Assembly: GCA_964293585.1 (NCBI GenBank)
Contig: CAXYYS010000005.1
Coordinates: 7,259-71,258, forward strand
From: JAKVKY01 sp964293585
GTDB lineage: Bacteria > Bacillota > Negativicutes > Acidaminococcales > Acidaminococcaceae
Length of the DNA stretch: 64,000 bases
Direction of reading: 5' to 3'
The translations under genes were made by a program, and so were the position numbers. Below the pieces are notes generated by a model. It worked only from the letters and a program-made list of their open reading frames with translations, was not told where the DNA came from and did not search any database. Below, in pieces: positions 9,627 through 17,859 of the stretch (its first letter is position 1; each line of letters opens with the position of its first letter).

Positions 9627-10781
9627 TTGAAAAAACAAGTGAGCCTGTGGGTGACAGTCCTGGCCTGTCTGGTATGTATTGTCCTGACGGCGGGCGGTTT
9701 AGCCTGGGGCTTATATAAGCTGACCGGGAATAATTTCGGCGGGTTAAAATTCCTGCGGGCTTTATCCCTGGTCGAAGCCCATTACGAAGGTCAGTACGAC
9801 AAAGATAAGCTTTTTGAGGGCGCCATCTCCGGGATGGTCAAGACTCTGGATGATCCTTATTCCGTTTATCTGGACAAGGAAGCTTTTGCCAGCCTGAACG
9901 ATACTACCGAAGGTTCGTTTGGCGGCGTAGGCATCGTCCTGGGCAAAAAGGATAAAGATTTTGTGGTGGTGGCACCGCTGGAGGGAACTCCTGGTGCTAA
10001 GGCCGGCATCAAGGCGGGAGAAAAGATCCGCAAGATTGACGGTAAAGATGTGGCCGGCCTGCAGCTGGAAGAAGTAGTAGGCAAGATCCGCGGAGAAAAC
10101 GGCACTAAGGTGGAACTGACTCTGGAAGCTAAGGACGGTTCTATCCGGAACGTGACCGTGGTCAGAGGTGAGATTAAGATTGAGTCCGTGGTGGGCAAGA
10201 TGCTGCCGGGGACGAAGATTGGTTATATCCGGCTGGCGGTGTTCAACGACAATACCGGCGCTGATTTCTTAAAAGCGTACCAGAAACTGGAAAACGAAGG
10301 GATGCAGGCTACGGTCCTGGATTTGCGCCAGAATCCAGGCGGGCTTTTGAACGAAGCGGTGAAGGTGGCACGGGTCCTGGTTCCTAAAGGACCTATTGTT
10401 TCGGTAACTGATAAACAGGGACGTACGGTAACTCAGGAATCCCAGTTGCCGGCGCTTAAATATCCGCTGGCAGTTTTGGTGGATCATGGCAGTGCCAGCG
10501 CTTCGGAGATTGTGGCGGGCGCCATCCAGGATACTCACGCCGGCAAGCTTTTCGGCGTGACCACTTTTGGCAAGGGCGTGGTGCAGACTATTTACCGGAT
10601 GGGAAATGCCACCGGCTTAAAATTAACCACGGCCAATTATTATACGCCTTCCGGACGTTCTATCAACAAGGTGGGCATTAAGCCGGACGAAGTGGTGGAA
10701 CTGAACGAGCAGACCAAGGATGACGAACAGTTAAAGGCTGCCGAAGCTTATTTAAAACAGGAACTGCAAAGCAAGCAGTAA
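9627..10781 (+). CDS. C-terminal processing peptidase (S41 family, CtpA-like)
   Basis: A periplasmic, membrane-anchored serine protease of 384 residues. An N-terminal hydrophobic anchor (LWVTVLACLVCIVLTAGGLA) is followed by a PDZ domain around residues 90-175 (GGVGIVLGKK through GENGTKVELTLEAK) and the S41 catalytic domain. The serine is in DHGSASASEIVAGA and the lysine in TTFGKGVVQT, the Ser-Lys dyad of this family. The start is TTG at 9627 with GAGGA 6 nt upstream. It closes the secA-to-ctp stretch and is followed by a strong terminator. CtpA-type proteases trim or degrade envelope proteins, often wall hydrolases; the adjacent M23 protein is a plausible but unproven target. Confidence 0.93.
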   Translation: MKKQVSLWVTVLACLVCIVLTAGGLAWGLYKLTGNNFGGLKFLRALSLVEAHYEGQYDKDKLFEGAISGMVKTLDDPYSVYLDKEAFASLNDTTEGSFGGVGIVLGKKDKDFVVVAPLEGTPGAKAGIKAGEKIRKIDGKDVAGLQLEEVVGKIRGENGTKVELTLEAKDGSIRNVTVVRGEIKIESVVGKMLPGTKIGYIRLAVFNDNTGADFLKAYQKLENEGMQATVLDLRQNPGGLLNEAVKVARVLVPKGPIVSVTDKQGRTVTQESQLPALKYPLAVLVDHGSASASEIVAGAIQDTHAGKLFGVTTFGKGVVQTIYRMGNATGLKLTTANYYTPSGRSINKVGIKPDEVVELNEQTKDDEQLKAAEAYLKQELQSKQ

Positions 10782-10809
10782 CAAGAGCAAGCCAAAAATG
10801 TAAAACAAA

Positions 10810-10840
10810 AGCCAGGTTCGTGAGAACCTGGCTTTTTATC
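10810..10840. terminator. Bidirectional intrinsic terminator between ctpA-like gene and tex
   Basis: A 10-bp stem (AGCCAGGTTC with GAACCTGGCT) has T-rich tracts on both sides (TTTTTATC on plus, TTTTGTTTT on minus). It suits the convergent genes on each side. Confidence 0.9.
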
Positions 10841-10955
10841 GTCTTGGGAGTTTGTAGTTGCTGGTTGGCAAAAGGTGCAGCGCCGGTTCGTTGAAGACGG
10901 CGCCGGCCGGTTTTACTTTTCCCGGGATACTTGTACGCTCATTCTGGTAGTGGCT

Positions 10956-13118
10956 TTATTTTTCCTGAGGTACCTGCTTTAAGCTTAAGCCGATGCGGTT
11001 GCGTTTTTCGTCGATGCTGATAATCATCGCGTCCACGATTTGTCCCACGCTGACCACATCCAAAGGATGCCGGAACCGTTTGTGAGTCAGTTCCGAGCGG
11101 TGTACCAGACCGCTGACCTTCAGGCCGATATCCACGAAGCAGCCAAAGTCTACCACGTTTTGCACGGTACCTTTGACGATGCTGCCAATTTTTAAATCGC
11201 TGAGTTTGGTAACTTTTTTACGGCTGAGCGGTGCGGGAGAATCCTCACGGGGATCACGTCCCGGTTTGGCCAGAGCCTGCAGGATGTCTGTCACAGTAGG
11301 CAGACCTGCCTGGAGCTCGGCAGCCAGGGGAGCAGGGTCCGCCTTAGCGGCCAGCAGCTGTACGCCGGGAGCGGTACAGCTTTCTGCCTGGCAGCCCAGT
11401 TTTGTCAAAATGCTTTCGGTAAGCTTATAGCTTTCAGGATGGACGGAAGTATTATCCAGGGGTTCCGTACCGTTCTGGATGCGCAAAAAGCCGGCGCATT
11501 GGGTAAAGGCGGCAGGCCCCAGACGGGGAACCTTAAGTAATTGCTTGCGGTTTTTAAAAGCGCCGTTCTCGTTACGGTAAGTGATGATATTTTTGGCTAC
11601 CGTGCTGGAAACACCGGCCACATAACTGAGCAGGGCCGGAGAAGCGGTATTTAAATCTACGCCCACATGGTTAACGCAGGATTCTACCACCTGGCCCAGG
11701 GCTTCGCCCAGTTCTTTCTGGTTCACGTCGTGCTGGTACTGGCCCACGCCGATAGCTTTAGGTTCAATCTTGACCAGTTCCGCCAGGGGATCTTGAATCC
11801 GGCGGGCGATGGACACGGCGCCCCGCAGGGATACGTCCAGGTCCGGCAGTTCTTCCCGGGCCAGCTTGGAGGCGGAATATACTGAAGCTCCGGCTTCGCT
11901 GGCGATGACGTAGGAAATATTGAGCTTATATTTGGCAATCAGCTGCGCGGTAAATTCTTCCGTTTCGTAAGAAGCGGTGCCGTTGCCCATAGCTACCAGA
12001 GTGACGCCGTTATTCTTGACCAGCTTGATAAATTTTTGCTCGGCTTCGTCCTGCTGGTGCTGGCTGCCGGTTAAATATAAGGTGTCGATGGCCAGGACCT
12101 GGCCCTGGGGATTGACTACGGCAGCTTTACAACCGGTACGGTAGCCGGGGTCCAGTCCTAAAACGGTATGGCCGCCAATCGGCTGCTGTAAAAGCAGCTG
12201 CCGCAGGTTGGCGCTGAAAACGCTGATGGCTTGCTTTTCCGCCTTAGCGGTCAGCTCGCTGCGAATTTCCCTTTCCAGGGACGGGAAGATGAGACGTTTA
12301 TAGGCATCGGCTACAGCGGTAGTATACATCTCGGTGTAAGCCGTATGGGGATTAATCCTTAAAAAACTGTGCAGCCGTTCCAGGATACTGTCCGTATCGC
12401 TGTTCAAGCTGAGCTTTAAACATTTTAAGCTTTCTCCCCGGTTTAAGGCCAGGATACGGTGGGGGGGAATCTGGCGTACCGGTTCGCTGTATTCCTTGTA
12501 CATTAAAAAATCTTTGCCGGTATTTTCGTCAACGGCCAGTTCGGAAGCCAGTACCGCTTCTTTCCAGAGGATGCGGCGTAAAAATTCCCGGACCTCGGCC
12601 CGGTCAGAAACAGTTTCGGCTACGATATCCATGGCACCCTGCCAGGCTTCCTCCACAGAATTCACGCCTTTTTCCGGATCGACGGCCATGGCGGCCAGTT
12701 TCTCCAAAGGCAGGGAAGGCTCCGTCTGAGCCAGGATTAAATCTGCCAGTGAGGCCAGACCTTTTTCACGGGCAATCTGGGCCCGGGTCCGCTTCTTGGG
12801 TTTGTAGGGCAGATAGAGATCTTCCAGCTCCTGCATTTTGGTAGCCGCATGCAGTTTCTGCTCCAGCTCCGGCGTCAGTTTTTCCTGCTCCTTGATGGAA
12901 GCCAGGATCTCTTCCCGGCGGGCATCCAGGTTGCGCAGATATTTGGCGCGCTCCTCGATGGTACGTATCTGCTCCTCATCCAGGGAGCCGGTCATTTCCT
13001 TGCGGTAGCGGGCTACGAAAGGTACCGTGTTGCCGCTGTCTAAAAGTTCCAGGGTGGCGGCGGCCTGCGCCGGTTTAATGTGTAATTCTGCCGCCAGGAT
13101 GGCGCTTAAGTTTTCCAT
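10956..13118 (-). CDS. tex: Tex-family S1 RNA-binding transcription accessory protein
   Basis: A 720-residue Tex homologue, the normal length. The N-terminal helical Tex region starts near residue 1. A YqgF/RNase H-like domain begins around residue 317 (TVLGLDPGYRTGCKAAVV). Helix-hairpin-helix elements follow (VDLNTASPALLSYVAG, and FKNRKQLLKVPRLGPAAF). The C-terminal S1 domain begins at about residue 645 (GSIVKGTVQNVVDFGCFVDI). Tex proteins bind nucleic acids and influence transcription and mRNA turnover; the precise role is unsettled. It lies 136 bases downstream of the radical SAM gene on the same strand and may be co-transcribed with it. ATG at 13118 has GGAGGA on the minus strand just upstream. 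Confidence 0.95.
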   Translation of the reverse strand: MENLSAILAAELHIKPAQAAATLELLDSGNTVPFVARYRKEMTGSLDEEQIRTIEERAKYLRNLDARREEILASIKEQEKLTPELEQKLHAATKMQELEDLYLPYKPKKRTRAQIAREKGLASLADLILAQTEPSLPLEKLAAMAVDPEKGVNSVEEAWQGAMDIVAETVSDRAEVREFLRRILWKEAVLASELAVDENTGKDFLMYKEYSEPVRQIPPHRILALNRGESLKCLKLSLNSDTDSILERLHSFLRINPHTAYTEMYTTAVADAYKRLIFPSLEREIRSELTAKAEKQAISVFSANLRQLLLQQPIGGHTVLGLDPGYRTGCKAAVVNPQGQVLAIDTLYLTGSQHQQDEAEQKFIKLVKNNGVTLVAMGNGTASYETEEFTAQLIAKYKLNISYVIASEAGASVYSASKLAREELPDLDVSLRGAVSIARRIQDPLAELVKIEPKAIGVGQYQHDVNQKELGEALGQVVESCVNHVGVDLNTASPALLSYVAGVSSTVAKNIITYRNENGAFKNRKQLLKVPRLGPAAFTQCAGFLRIQNGTEPLDNTSVHPESYKLTESILTKLGCQAESCTAPGVQLLAAKADPAPLAAELQAGLPTVTDILQALAKPGRDPREDSPAPLSRKKVTKLSDLKIGSIVKGTVQNVVDFGCFVDIGLKVSGLVHRSELTHKRFRHPLDVVSVGQIVDAMIISIDEKRNRIGLSLKQVPQEK

Positions 13119-13254
13119 AAGTTAAGATTCCTCCGTGAGTATTTGCTGTAAGATAAAGGGCAGTTAAGGTTAACTTTCCTGCGCTGGCTGCAACAAAAGG
13201 CTGCAGCCGGAAGTAATAATCTTTAAGGGATAAGTATGCACGGCAAGCTGGGGC

Positions 13255-14151
13255 TCATACCCCGGTGCCGTCAAACTTGGGAATGAAATCACCGCTGGCG
13301 GCTTCTTCTTCCTGGACAAAACCGTCCTCGATGCCGCTGGCAAATAAATACGCTTCCATCTCCTGATATTCTTCCGGGGTCAGCTTGCGGTTAATTTCCG
13401 GGTACTTGGCGGCATTGCCGCAGGGAACATACTGATGCATCAGGCTGAACATGACCTGGCCGGGTTTAAAAGTTTGGGCCACCCAGTCGATGACCCGTTT
13501 GCTGTTTTCCAGCTGGCCGGGCAGGATCAGATGCCGGATGACGACGCCGCTTTCCAGGAGACCGTCCGCATTGAGCTTGTACGGACCGGTCTGCCGGTAC
13601 ATTTCCCGGATGGCTTCGGTAGCTACCCGGAAGTAGAACGGCGCGTTGCTGTATTTAACGGATAGGACGTCATCGCTGTATTTTAGATCAGGTAAATAAA
13701 TCTGTACCTTGCCTTGAAACTTGCGCAGGGTATCCACTGCGTCAAAACCGCTGGAATTATAAACTACCGGTACCGGCAAAGGTTTTTCCAGACTTTTTAA
13801 GATGGCTGCCGCAAAGTGGGTGGGTGTTACCAGGTTAATATTATGAGCCCCCTGGGCAATCAGTTCCTGGTAAATTTCCTGGAGCCGGGCCACAGAAATT
13901 TCTTTGCCGTGGTCCAGGCAGCTTATTTCGTAGTTCTGGCAAAAACAGCAGTGCAGGTTACAGCCGCTAAAAAAAACGGCGCCGCTGCCTTTCGTGCCGC
14001 TGATCACGGGTTCTTCCCACAGATGCAGGGCGGCCCGGGCCACGATGGGCAGCATACCGCAATGGCAGGAACCGTATGAACCGCCGGGAGTATGGATACT
14101 TTCAGAGCGCTCCACACCACAGCGGTGCGGGCACACATAACATTCAGTCAT
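13255..14151 (-). CDS. Radical SAM protein, PflX-like (COG1313 type)
   Basis: A radical SAM enzyme of 298 residues from the ATG at 14151, which has AAAGGA about 9 nt upstream on the minus strand. A longer in-frame start 16 codons earlier lacks a good site. The iron-sulfur motif CNLHCCFC (CxxxCxxC) is present, and an N-terminal cysteine motif CYVCPHRCGVER is typical of the PflX/COG1313 group. These proteins resemble pyruvate formate-lyase activases, but their substrate is unknown. The gene is divergent from the ZTP-riboswitch-controlled AICAR transformylase and shares a -35 region with it, a hint of a link to formate or one-carbon metabolism. That hint is an inference. Confidence 0.85.
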   Translation of the reverse strand: MTECYVCPHRCGVERSESIHTPGGSYGSCHCGMLPIVARAALHLWEEPVISGTKGSGAVFFSGCNLHCCFCQNYEISCLDHGKEISVARLQEIYQELIAQGAHNINLVTPTHFAAAILKSLEKPLPVPVVYNSSGFDAVDTLRKFQGKVQIYLPDLKYSDDVLSVKYSNAPFYFRVATEAIREMYRQTGPYKLNADGLLESGVVIRHLILPGQLENSKRVIDWVAQTFKPGQVMFSLMHQYVPCGNAAKYPEINRKLTPEEYQEMEAYLFASGIEDGFVQEEEAASGDFIPKFDGTGV

Positions 14152-14187
14152 GATAATTTTCCTTTCTGGGATTTGCATACCGTTACT

Positions 14188-14216
14188 ATTGTAACACACC
14201 GGTCCTTTGTTGACAA
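14188..14216 (-). promoter_or_regulatory. Promoter of the PflX-like radical SAM gene
   Basis: On the minus strand TTGTCA (14216-14211) and TACAAT (14193-14188) are 17 bp apart. The -35 overlaps the -35 of the divergent promoter at 14210-14239. Confidence 0.75.
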
Positions 14217-14239
14217 AGCCGCGCGGCGCACGCTATAAT
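14210..14239 (+). promoter_or_regulatory. Promoter of the ZTP riboswitch and AICAR transformylase
   Basis: Consensus TTGACA (14210-14215) and TATAAT (14234-14239) are separated by 18 bp, which places the start point near 14246, at the first base of the riboswitch. Confidence 0.9.
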
Positions 14240-14245
14240 AATACT

Positions 14246-14318
14246 ATAGGTCATGTGACTGACGGAAGTGGATTTACCACACGGAGCATGGCCGGAGGAG
14301 CCGACCGTCTGGGCACAA
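14246..14318 (+). ncRNA. ZTP (pfl motif) riboswitch
   Basis: The leader shows the conserved pfl elements in order. These are GGTCATGTGACTGACGG, a short hairpin AAGTGG-ATTT-ACCAC, then CGGAGCATGGCC, a linker, and the conserved 3' block GACCGTCTGGGCA. The pfl motif binds ZTP/ZMP, which accumulate when 10-formyl-folate is short, and turns on purine and one-carbon genes. The downstream gene, AICAR transformylase, uses ZMP and 10-formyl-THF, exactly the expected target. Its 3' block is shared with the terminator hairpin that follows, so ligand binding should block termination. Confidence 0.93.
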
Positions 14319-14346
14319 GCACCCGGAGTGTCGGTGTTTTTATTTT
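14301..14346 (+). terminator. Riboswitch-controlled terminator
   Basis: A two-part stem pairs CCGAC (14301-14305) with GTCGG (14330-14334) and CTGGG with CCCGG inside it, followed by TGTTTTTATTTT. The 5' strand consumes the conserved CCGTCTGGGCA block of the ZTP riboswitch, so the two folds exclude each other. Confidence 0.88.
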
Positions 14347-14361
14347 AAGGAGGTCGGAAAA

Positions 14362-15537
14362 GTGAAAGAATTAGCTTTAAAGTATGGCTGCAATCCGAAC
14401 CAGGCTCAGGCCAAGGTTTTCATGAAAGACGGCAGCGACCTGCCTATCACGGTTTTAAACGGTCGTCCCGGTTATATTAATTTGCTGGATGCTTTGAACA
14501 GCTACCAGCTGGTCAAGGAATTACAAGCGGCTGCGGGCAAGGTGGCAGCAGCTTCTTTTAAACACGTGAGCCCGGCCGGAGCGGCTGTAGCTACGGCGAT
14601 GAGTGAGACTTCAAAAAAGATTTACTATGTGGATGACCTGGAATTGTCCCCGTTAGCGTGTGCGTATGCCTGTGCCCGCGGCGCGGACCGGATGAGTTCT
14701 TACGGTGATTTCGTAGCTTTGTCCGCTACCTGCGACAAAGAAACGGCTACCCTCTTAAAAAGAGAAGTATCGGACGGCATCATCGCTCCCGGTTATACGG
14801 AAGAAGCCCTGGCCATCCTGAAGAGCAAACGTAAGGGCAGCTACTGTGTGCTGCAGATTGATCCTGCGTATGTGCCTAATCCTGTGGAAACAAAGGAAGT
14901 TTACGGCGTGACTTTCCAGCAGGAGCGCAATAACGCCCAGATTACCCTGGACCTGCTTAAGAACCGGCCGACCCGCAATAAGGAAATTCCGGAGGCGGCC
15001 GCAATGGATCTTTTGATTTCCCTGATCGTCTTAAAATATACTCAGTCCAATTCGGTCTGCTACGTAAAAGACGGCATGACCATCGGCGTGGGCGCCGGCC
15101 AGCAAAGCCGCGTGCATTGCACCCGCCTGGCAGGCAACAAGGCTGATAACTGGTGGTTGCGTCAGCATCCCCAGGTACTGGCGCTGCCCTTTAAAGACAG
15201 CATCCGCCGTCCGGACCGGGACAACACCATCGATGTCTACATTTCTGATGATTATGAAGACGTTTTGGCCGAAGGCACCTGGCAGCAGTTCTTTACTACC
15301 AAGCCGGCGCCGCTGACGAAAGCGGACAAAAAAGCCTGGCTGCAAAAGTTACACGGGGTAGCCTTGGGCAGCGATGCCTTCTTCCCCTTTGGCGATAACA
15401 TTGAGAGGGCGCACCGCAGCGGTGTGGATTATATTGCCCAGGCCGGCGGTTCTATCCGTGATGATAATGTCATCGAGACCTGCGATAAATACAACATTGC
15501 CATGGCCATGACGGGACTCAGGCTGTTCCATCATTGA
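14362..15537 (+). CDS. Phosphoribosylaminoimidazolecarboxamide formyltransferase (AICARFT only, PurH-like)
   Basis: This enzyme converts AICAR (ZMP) with 10-formyl-THF to FAICAR in purine synthesis. At 391 residues it contains only the AICAR transformylase domain and lacks the N-terminal IMP cyclohydrolase (MGS-like) domain of bifunctional PurH, which is about 510 residues. Recognisable stretches are LKYGCNPNQAQAKV, FKHVSPAGAAVA, SNSVCYVKDGMTIGVGAGQQSRVHCTR (split over the active region) and the end FPFGDNIERAHRSGVDYIAQ. The GTG start at 14362 follows AAGGAGG. IMP cyclohydrolase must come from elsewhere in the genome. Expression is controlled by the ZTP riboswitch upstream. Confidence 0.93.
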   Translation: MKELALKYGCNPNQAQAKVFMKDGSDLPITVLNGRPGYINLLDALNSYQLVKELQAAAGKVAAASFKHVSPAGAAVATAMSETSKKIYYVDDLELSPLACAYACARGADRMSSYGDFVALSATCDKETATLLKREVSDGIIAPGYTEEALAILKSKRKGSYCVLQIDPAYVPNPVETKEVYGVTFQQERNNAQITLDLLKNRPTRNKEIPEAAAMDLLISLIVLKYTQSNSVCYVKDGMTIGVGAGQQSRVHCTRLAGNKADNWWLRQHPQVLALPFKDSIRRPDRDNTIDVYISDDYEDVLAEGTWQQFFTTKPAPLTKADKKAWLQKLHGVALGSDAFFPFGDNIERAHRSGVDYIAQAGGSIRDDNVIETCDKYNIAMAMTGLRLFHH

Positions 15538-15581
15538 TTAAAAAATGAAAAAGTAGAAGTACGCAAATAGTTAGTAATAAC

Positions 15582-15618
15582 AAGACATCCCTTGCTTAGC
15601 GGCAGGGGATGTCTTTTA
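15582..15618. terminator. Terminator between convergent AICARFT and glycosyltransferase genes
   Basis: A stem of AAGACATCCC with GGGATGTCTT is followed by TTTTATG on the plus strand. It lies between two convergent genes and may serve both. Confidence 0.85.
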
Positions 15619-15629
15619 TGTTATCTTCT

Positions 15630-16544
15630 TTATTTATCGGTAAAGCTCAAGAATTTGCCATCTTTCAAAGTTACACCGGCGAACCTGGCTTTTTCCGCTT
15701 CCGCCTTGCCCACCAAGTTGTATTTTTCCATGCTGGACAGTACTAGACGCATACGTTTGGCACAGCCGGCCGGATTCTTAAACGGATTGAGGGCGCTGGG
15801 GGCATAGGGCATGGCTGCCAGCATGCAGCTTTCACCCAGGCCTAAACTTTTGGGCGCCTTGTTAAAATACATCTGAGAGGCTTCTTTAATTCCGTACGCT
15901 CCGGCGCCTAAATAAGTGGTGTTCAGATACAGTTCCAGGATTTCCTGCTTGGTGTAGCGGTGCTCAATCAGGAAGGCGATGGTGGCTTCTTCCGCTTTGC
16001 GGGACAGGCTTTGTTCGTCGCTCAGGAATAAGTTTTTGACCAGCTGCTGGGTGAGGGTGCTGCCGCCTTCCACAATCTCGCCGGCGGTGGCATTAACCAG
16101 CAGGGCCCTAAAAATACTGCTCACATCCAGGGCGCCGTGGTTATAAAAATCGTGATCTTCGATAGCCAAAAGCGCGTCCTGGGTCTGCTTGGGAATCTGG
16201 GCCAGAGGCACCCAGTTGGGGGCACGTCTTTTGGCGGCGATGGTCTGGTCGATGTACATGACGGTATGAATCTTTTCCATTACCGTGGTGGCGCCGGTCT
16301 GCACCGTCTTGCCGACTTCCCGGCCTGTTTCCGCTACCGCGCCTGCCTTCTGCGGCAAATCAGAGGGCAGCTTTTGTTTCAGGGCGTCGGTCTGTTTGCT
16401 GAGCGCGCCGGGAACTTTTAAACCCGGGGCCGGCTGGGGACCTACAAAATAAATATAGCCTGCATAAGCTGCTACCAGGAGTAGCAGGATCAGGATGATC
16501 TTACCTAGAAAATGATGTTTTTTGGAAGCTGAATTTCTGCGCAT
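15630..16544 (-). CDS. Monofunctional peptidoglycan glycosyltransferase (GT51)
   Basis: A 304-residue membrane-anchored transglycosylase that polymerises lipid II into glycan strands. An N-terminal helix (IILILLLLVAAYAGYIYFVG) is followed by a linker of about 70 residues and a GT51 domain. The catalytic glutamate motif is AIEDHDFYNHGALD; further family motifs are GGSTLTQQLVKNLFL and LYLNTTYLGAGAYGI. No penicillin-binding transpeptidase domain follows, unlike bifunctional class A PBPs, so this is an MtgA-like enzyme. It is transcribed alone, convergent with the AICARFT gene and divergent from argC. Confidence 0.92.
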   Translation of the reverse strand: MRRNSASKKHHFLGKIILILLLLVAAYAGYIYFVGPQPAPGLKVPGALSKQTDALKQKLPSDLPQKAGAVAETGREVGKTVQTGATTVMEKIHTVMYIDQTIAAKRRAPNWVPLAQIPKQTQDALLAIEDHDFYNHGALDVSSIFRALLVNATAGEIVEGGSTLTQQLVKNLFLSDEQSLSRKAEEATIAFLIEHRYTKQEILELYLNTTYLGAGAYGIKEASQMYFNKAPKSLGLGESCMLAAMPYAPSALNPFKNPAGCAKRMRLVLSSMEKYNLVGKAEAEKARFAGVTLKDGKFLSFTDK

Positions 16545-16656
16545 ATTTACCTCGTACGGCTTTGCTGCCGTCGCATTTCCCTTCTTATTTTACCAAGAAA
16601 TAGCAGTTTTGGAAAGATGTGTTACAAAGGAGACGGTTTTGGTCAAAAATTTTGCT

Positions 16657-16684
16657 TTGCAAGCAGCCGCTTTGGGTGTACAAT
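16657..16684 (+). promoter_or_regulatory. Candidate promoter of the arg cluster
   Basis: TTGCAA (16657-16662) and TACAAT (16679-16684) have a 16-bp spacer. A second AT-rich element, TGTATAATTATGAA at about 16766-16779, resembles an ArgR (ARG box) half-palindrome and also contains a -10-like TATAAT. ArgR control is expected for this pathway but is not proven here. Confidence 0.5.
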
Positions 16685-16798
16685 ACTCACATACAAAATA
16701 TATTTTTACCCCGTGGGGCAGGTACTGGCGCCTAAGTTTGCGGGGACGGGTCCATGTTTTTTCGGTGTATAATTATGAAAGTCTAAAGGAGGATGAAG

Positions 16799-17833
16799 AT
16801 GAAGGCAAGCGTCATTGGAGCAACAGGTTATGCAGGTGCGGAACTGCTCCGGCTGTTAACAGGCCATCCGCAGGTGGAGATAGCCTACATTACTTCGGAA
16901 AGCAGCGCGGGGGAAAAGATTACCGCCCTGTATCCCCATTTAAAAGATCACGTGGAGATGGAACTGGCCAGCCTGGCAGACCTGGACAAGGTTGCTGCGG
17001 CCAGCGATGTTATCTTTGCGGCGCTGCCACAGGGGCACGCCATGAAGATTGGCAAGGCTCTGCGCGGTAAAAAAGTTAAATTTATCGACCTGAGTGCTGA
17101 TTACAGGTTCAAAGATATCAGCGTTTATGAAAAATGGTACAAGATTAAGCACGAAGATCCTGAGACGAAGGCTGTCTATGGTTTGACGGAATTATACCGT
17201 GACCAGGTGAAGACAGCGCAGATTGTGGCTAATCCTGGCTGTTATACTACCACCAGCATCATGGCCCTGGTACCGCTCTTTAAGGCAGGGCTGATTGAGA
17301 CGGAAGGCATCGTTACCGATCCCGCCAGCGGTACTACCGGCGCCGGCCGTAGTTTGAAGCTGGGCAGCCTGTACTGTGAGGTTAACGAGAATTATAAAGC
17401 ATACGGTGTGGCTACACACCGCCATACGCCGGAGATAGAACAGGTTTACAGCGAGTTTGCCGGGAAACCGGTAGTACTGCAATTTACGCCGCATCTGCTG
17501 CCCCTGGACCGGGGCATCCTGGCAACCTGTTACGCCATGTTGAAACCGGGTGTGACTGCGTCCCAGGTGAATGCTGCTTTCCAGGATTTGTACGGCAAAG
17601 AATATTTTGTCCGTCTGCGTGGTCAGGGTGCCTGTCCGGAGCTGAAAAATGTACGGGCTTCAAATTTTGTGGACCTGGGCTGGCAGCTGGATGCACGTAC
17701 GGGCCGGGTTATCGTTATGAGTTGCCTGGACAACCTGGTCAAGGGTGCTGCCGGACAAGCGGTGCAAAATATGAATGTGCTTTTTGGCCTGCCTGAAAAT
17801 ACAGGCTTGCAACAATTACCGGTTTATCCGTGA
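16799..17833 (+). CDS. argC: N-acetyl-gamma-glutamyl-phosphate reductase
   Basis: ArgC reduces N-acetylglutamyl phosphate to the semialdehyde, the third step of arginine synthesis. The protein is 344 residues. The N-terminal NAD(P)-binding motif is VIGATGYAGAELLRLL and the catalytic cysteine is in VANPGCYTTTSIMAL. ATG at 16799 is preferred over the ATG at 16793, because the SD (AAAGGAGG, 16785-16792) directly abuts the earlier one. It is the first gene of argCJBDF, all on the plus strand with short gaps. Confidence 0.96.
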   Translation: MKASVIGATGYAGAELLRLLTGHPQVEIAYITSESSAGEKITALYPHLKDHVEMELASLADLDKVAAASDVIFAALPQGHAMKIGKALRGKKVKFIDLSADYRFKDISVYEKWYKIKHEDPETKAVYGLTELYRDQVKTAQIVANPGCYTTTSIMALVPLFKAGLIETEGIVTDPASGTTGAGRSLKLGSLYCEVNENYKAYGVATHRHTPEIEQVYSEFAGKPVVLQFTPHLLPLDRGILATCYAMLKPGVTASQVNAAFQDLYGKEYFVRLRGQGACPELKNVRASNFVDLGWQLDARTGRVIVMSCLDNLVKGAAGQAVQNMNVLFGLPENTGLQQLPVYP

Positions 17834-17859
17834 GAAAAAATTTTGAGGAGGTCTGGCTG

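Noticed and set aside
13170..13215. GGCTGCA-type inverted repeats between tex and the radical SAM gene as a terminator
   Set aside because: No T run follows on the minus strand, so it is not supported as a terminator.
16685..16798. T-box or arginine riboswitch in the argC leader
   Set aside because: There is no T-box core sequence and no terminator/antiterminator pair; only small hairpins such as CCCCGTGGGG and an ARG-box-like sequence.
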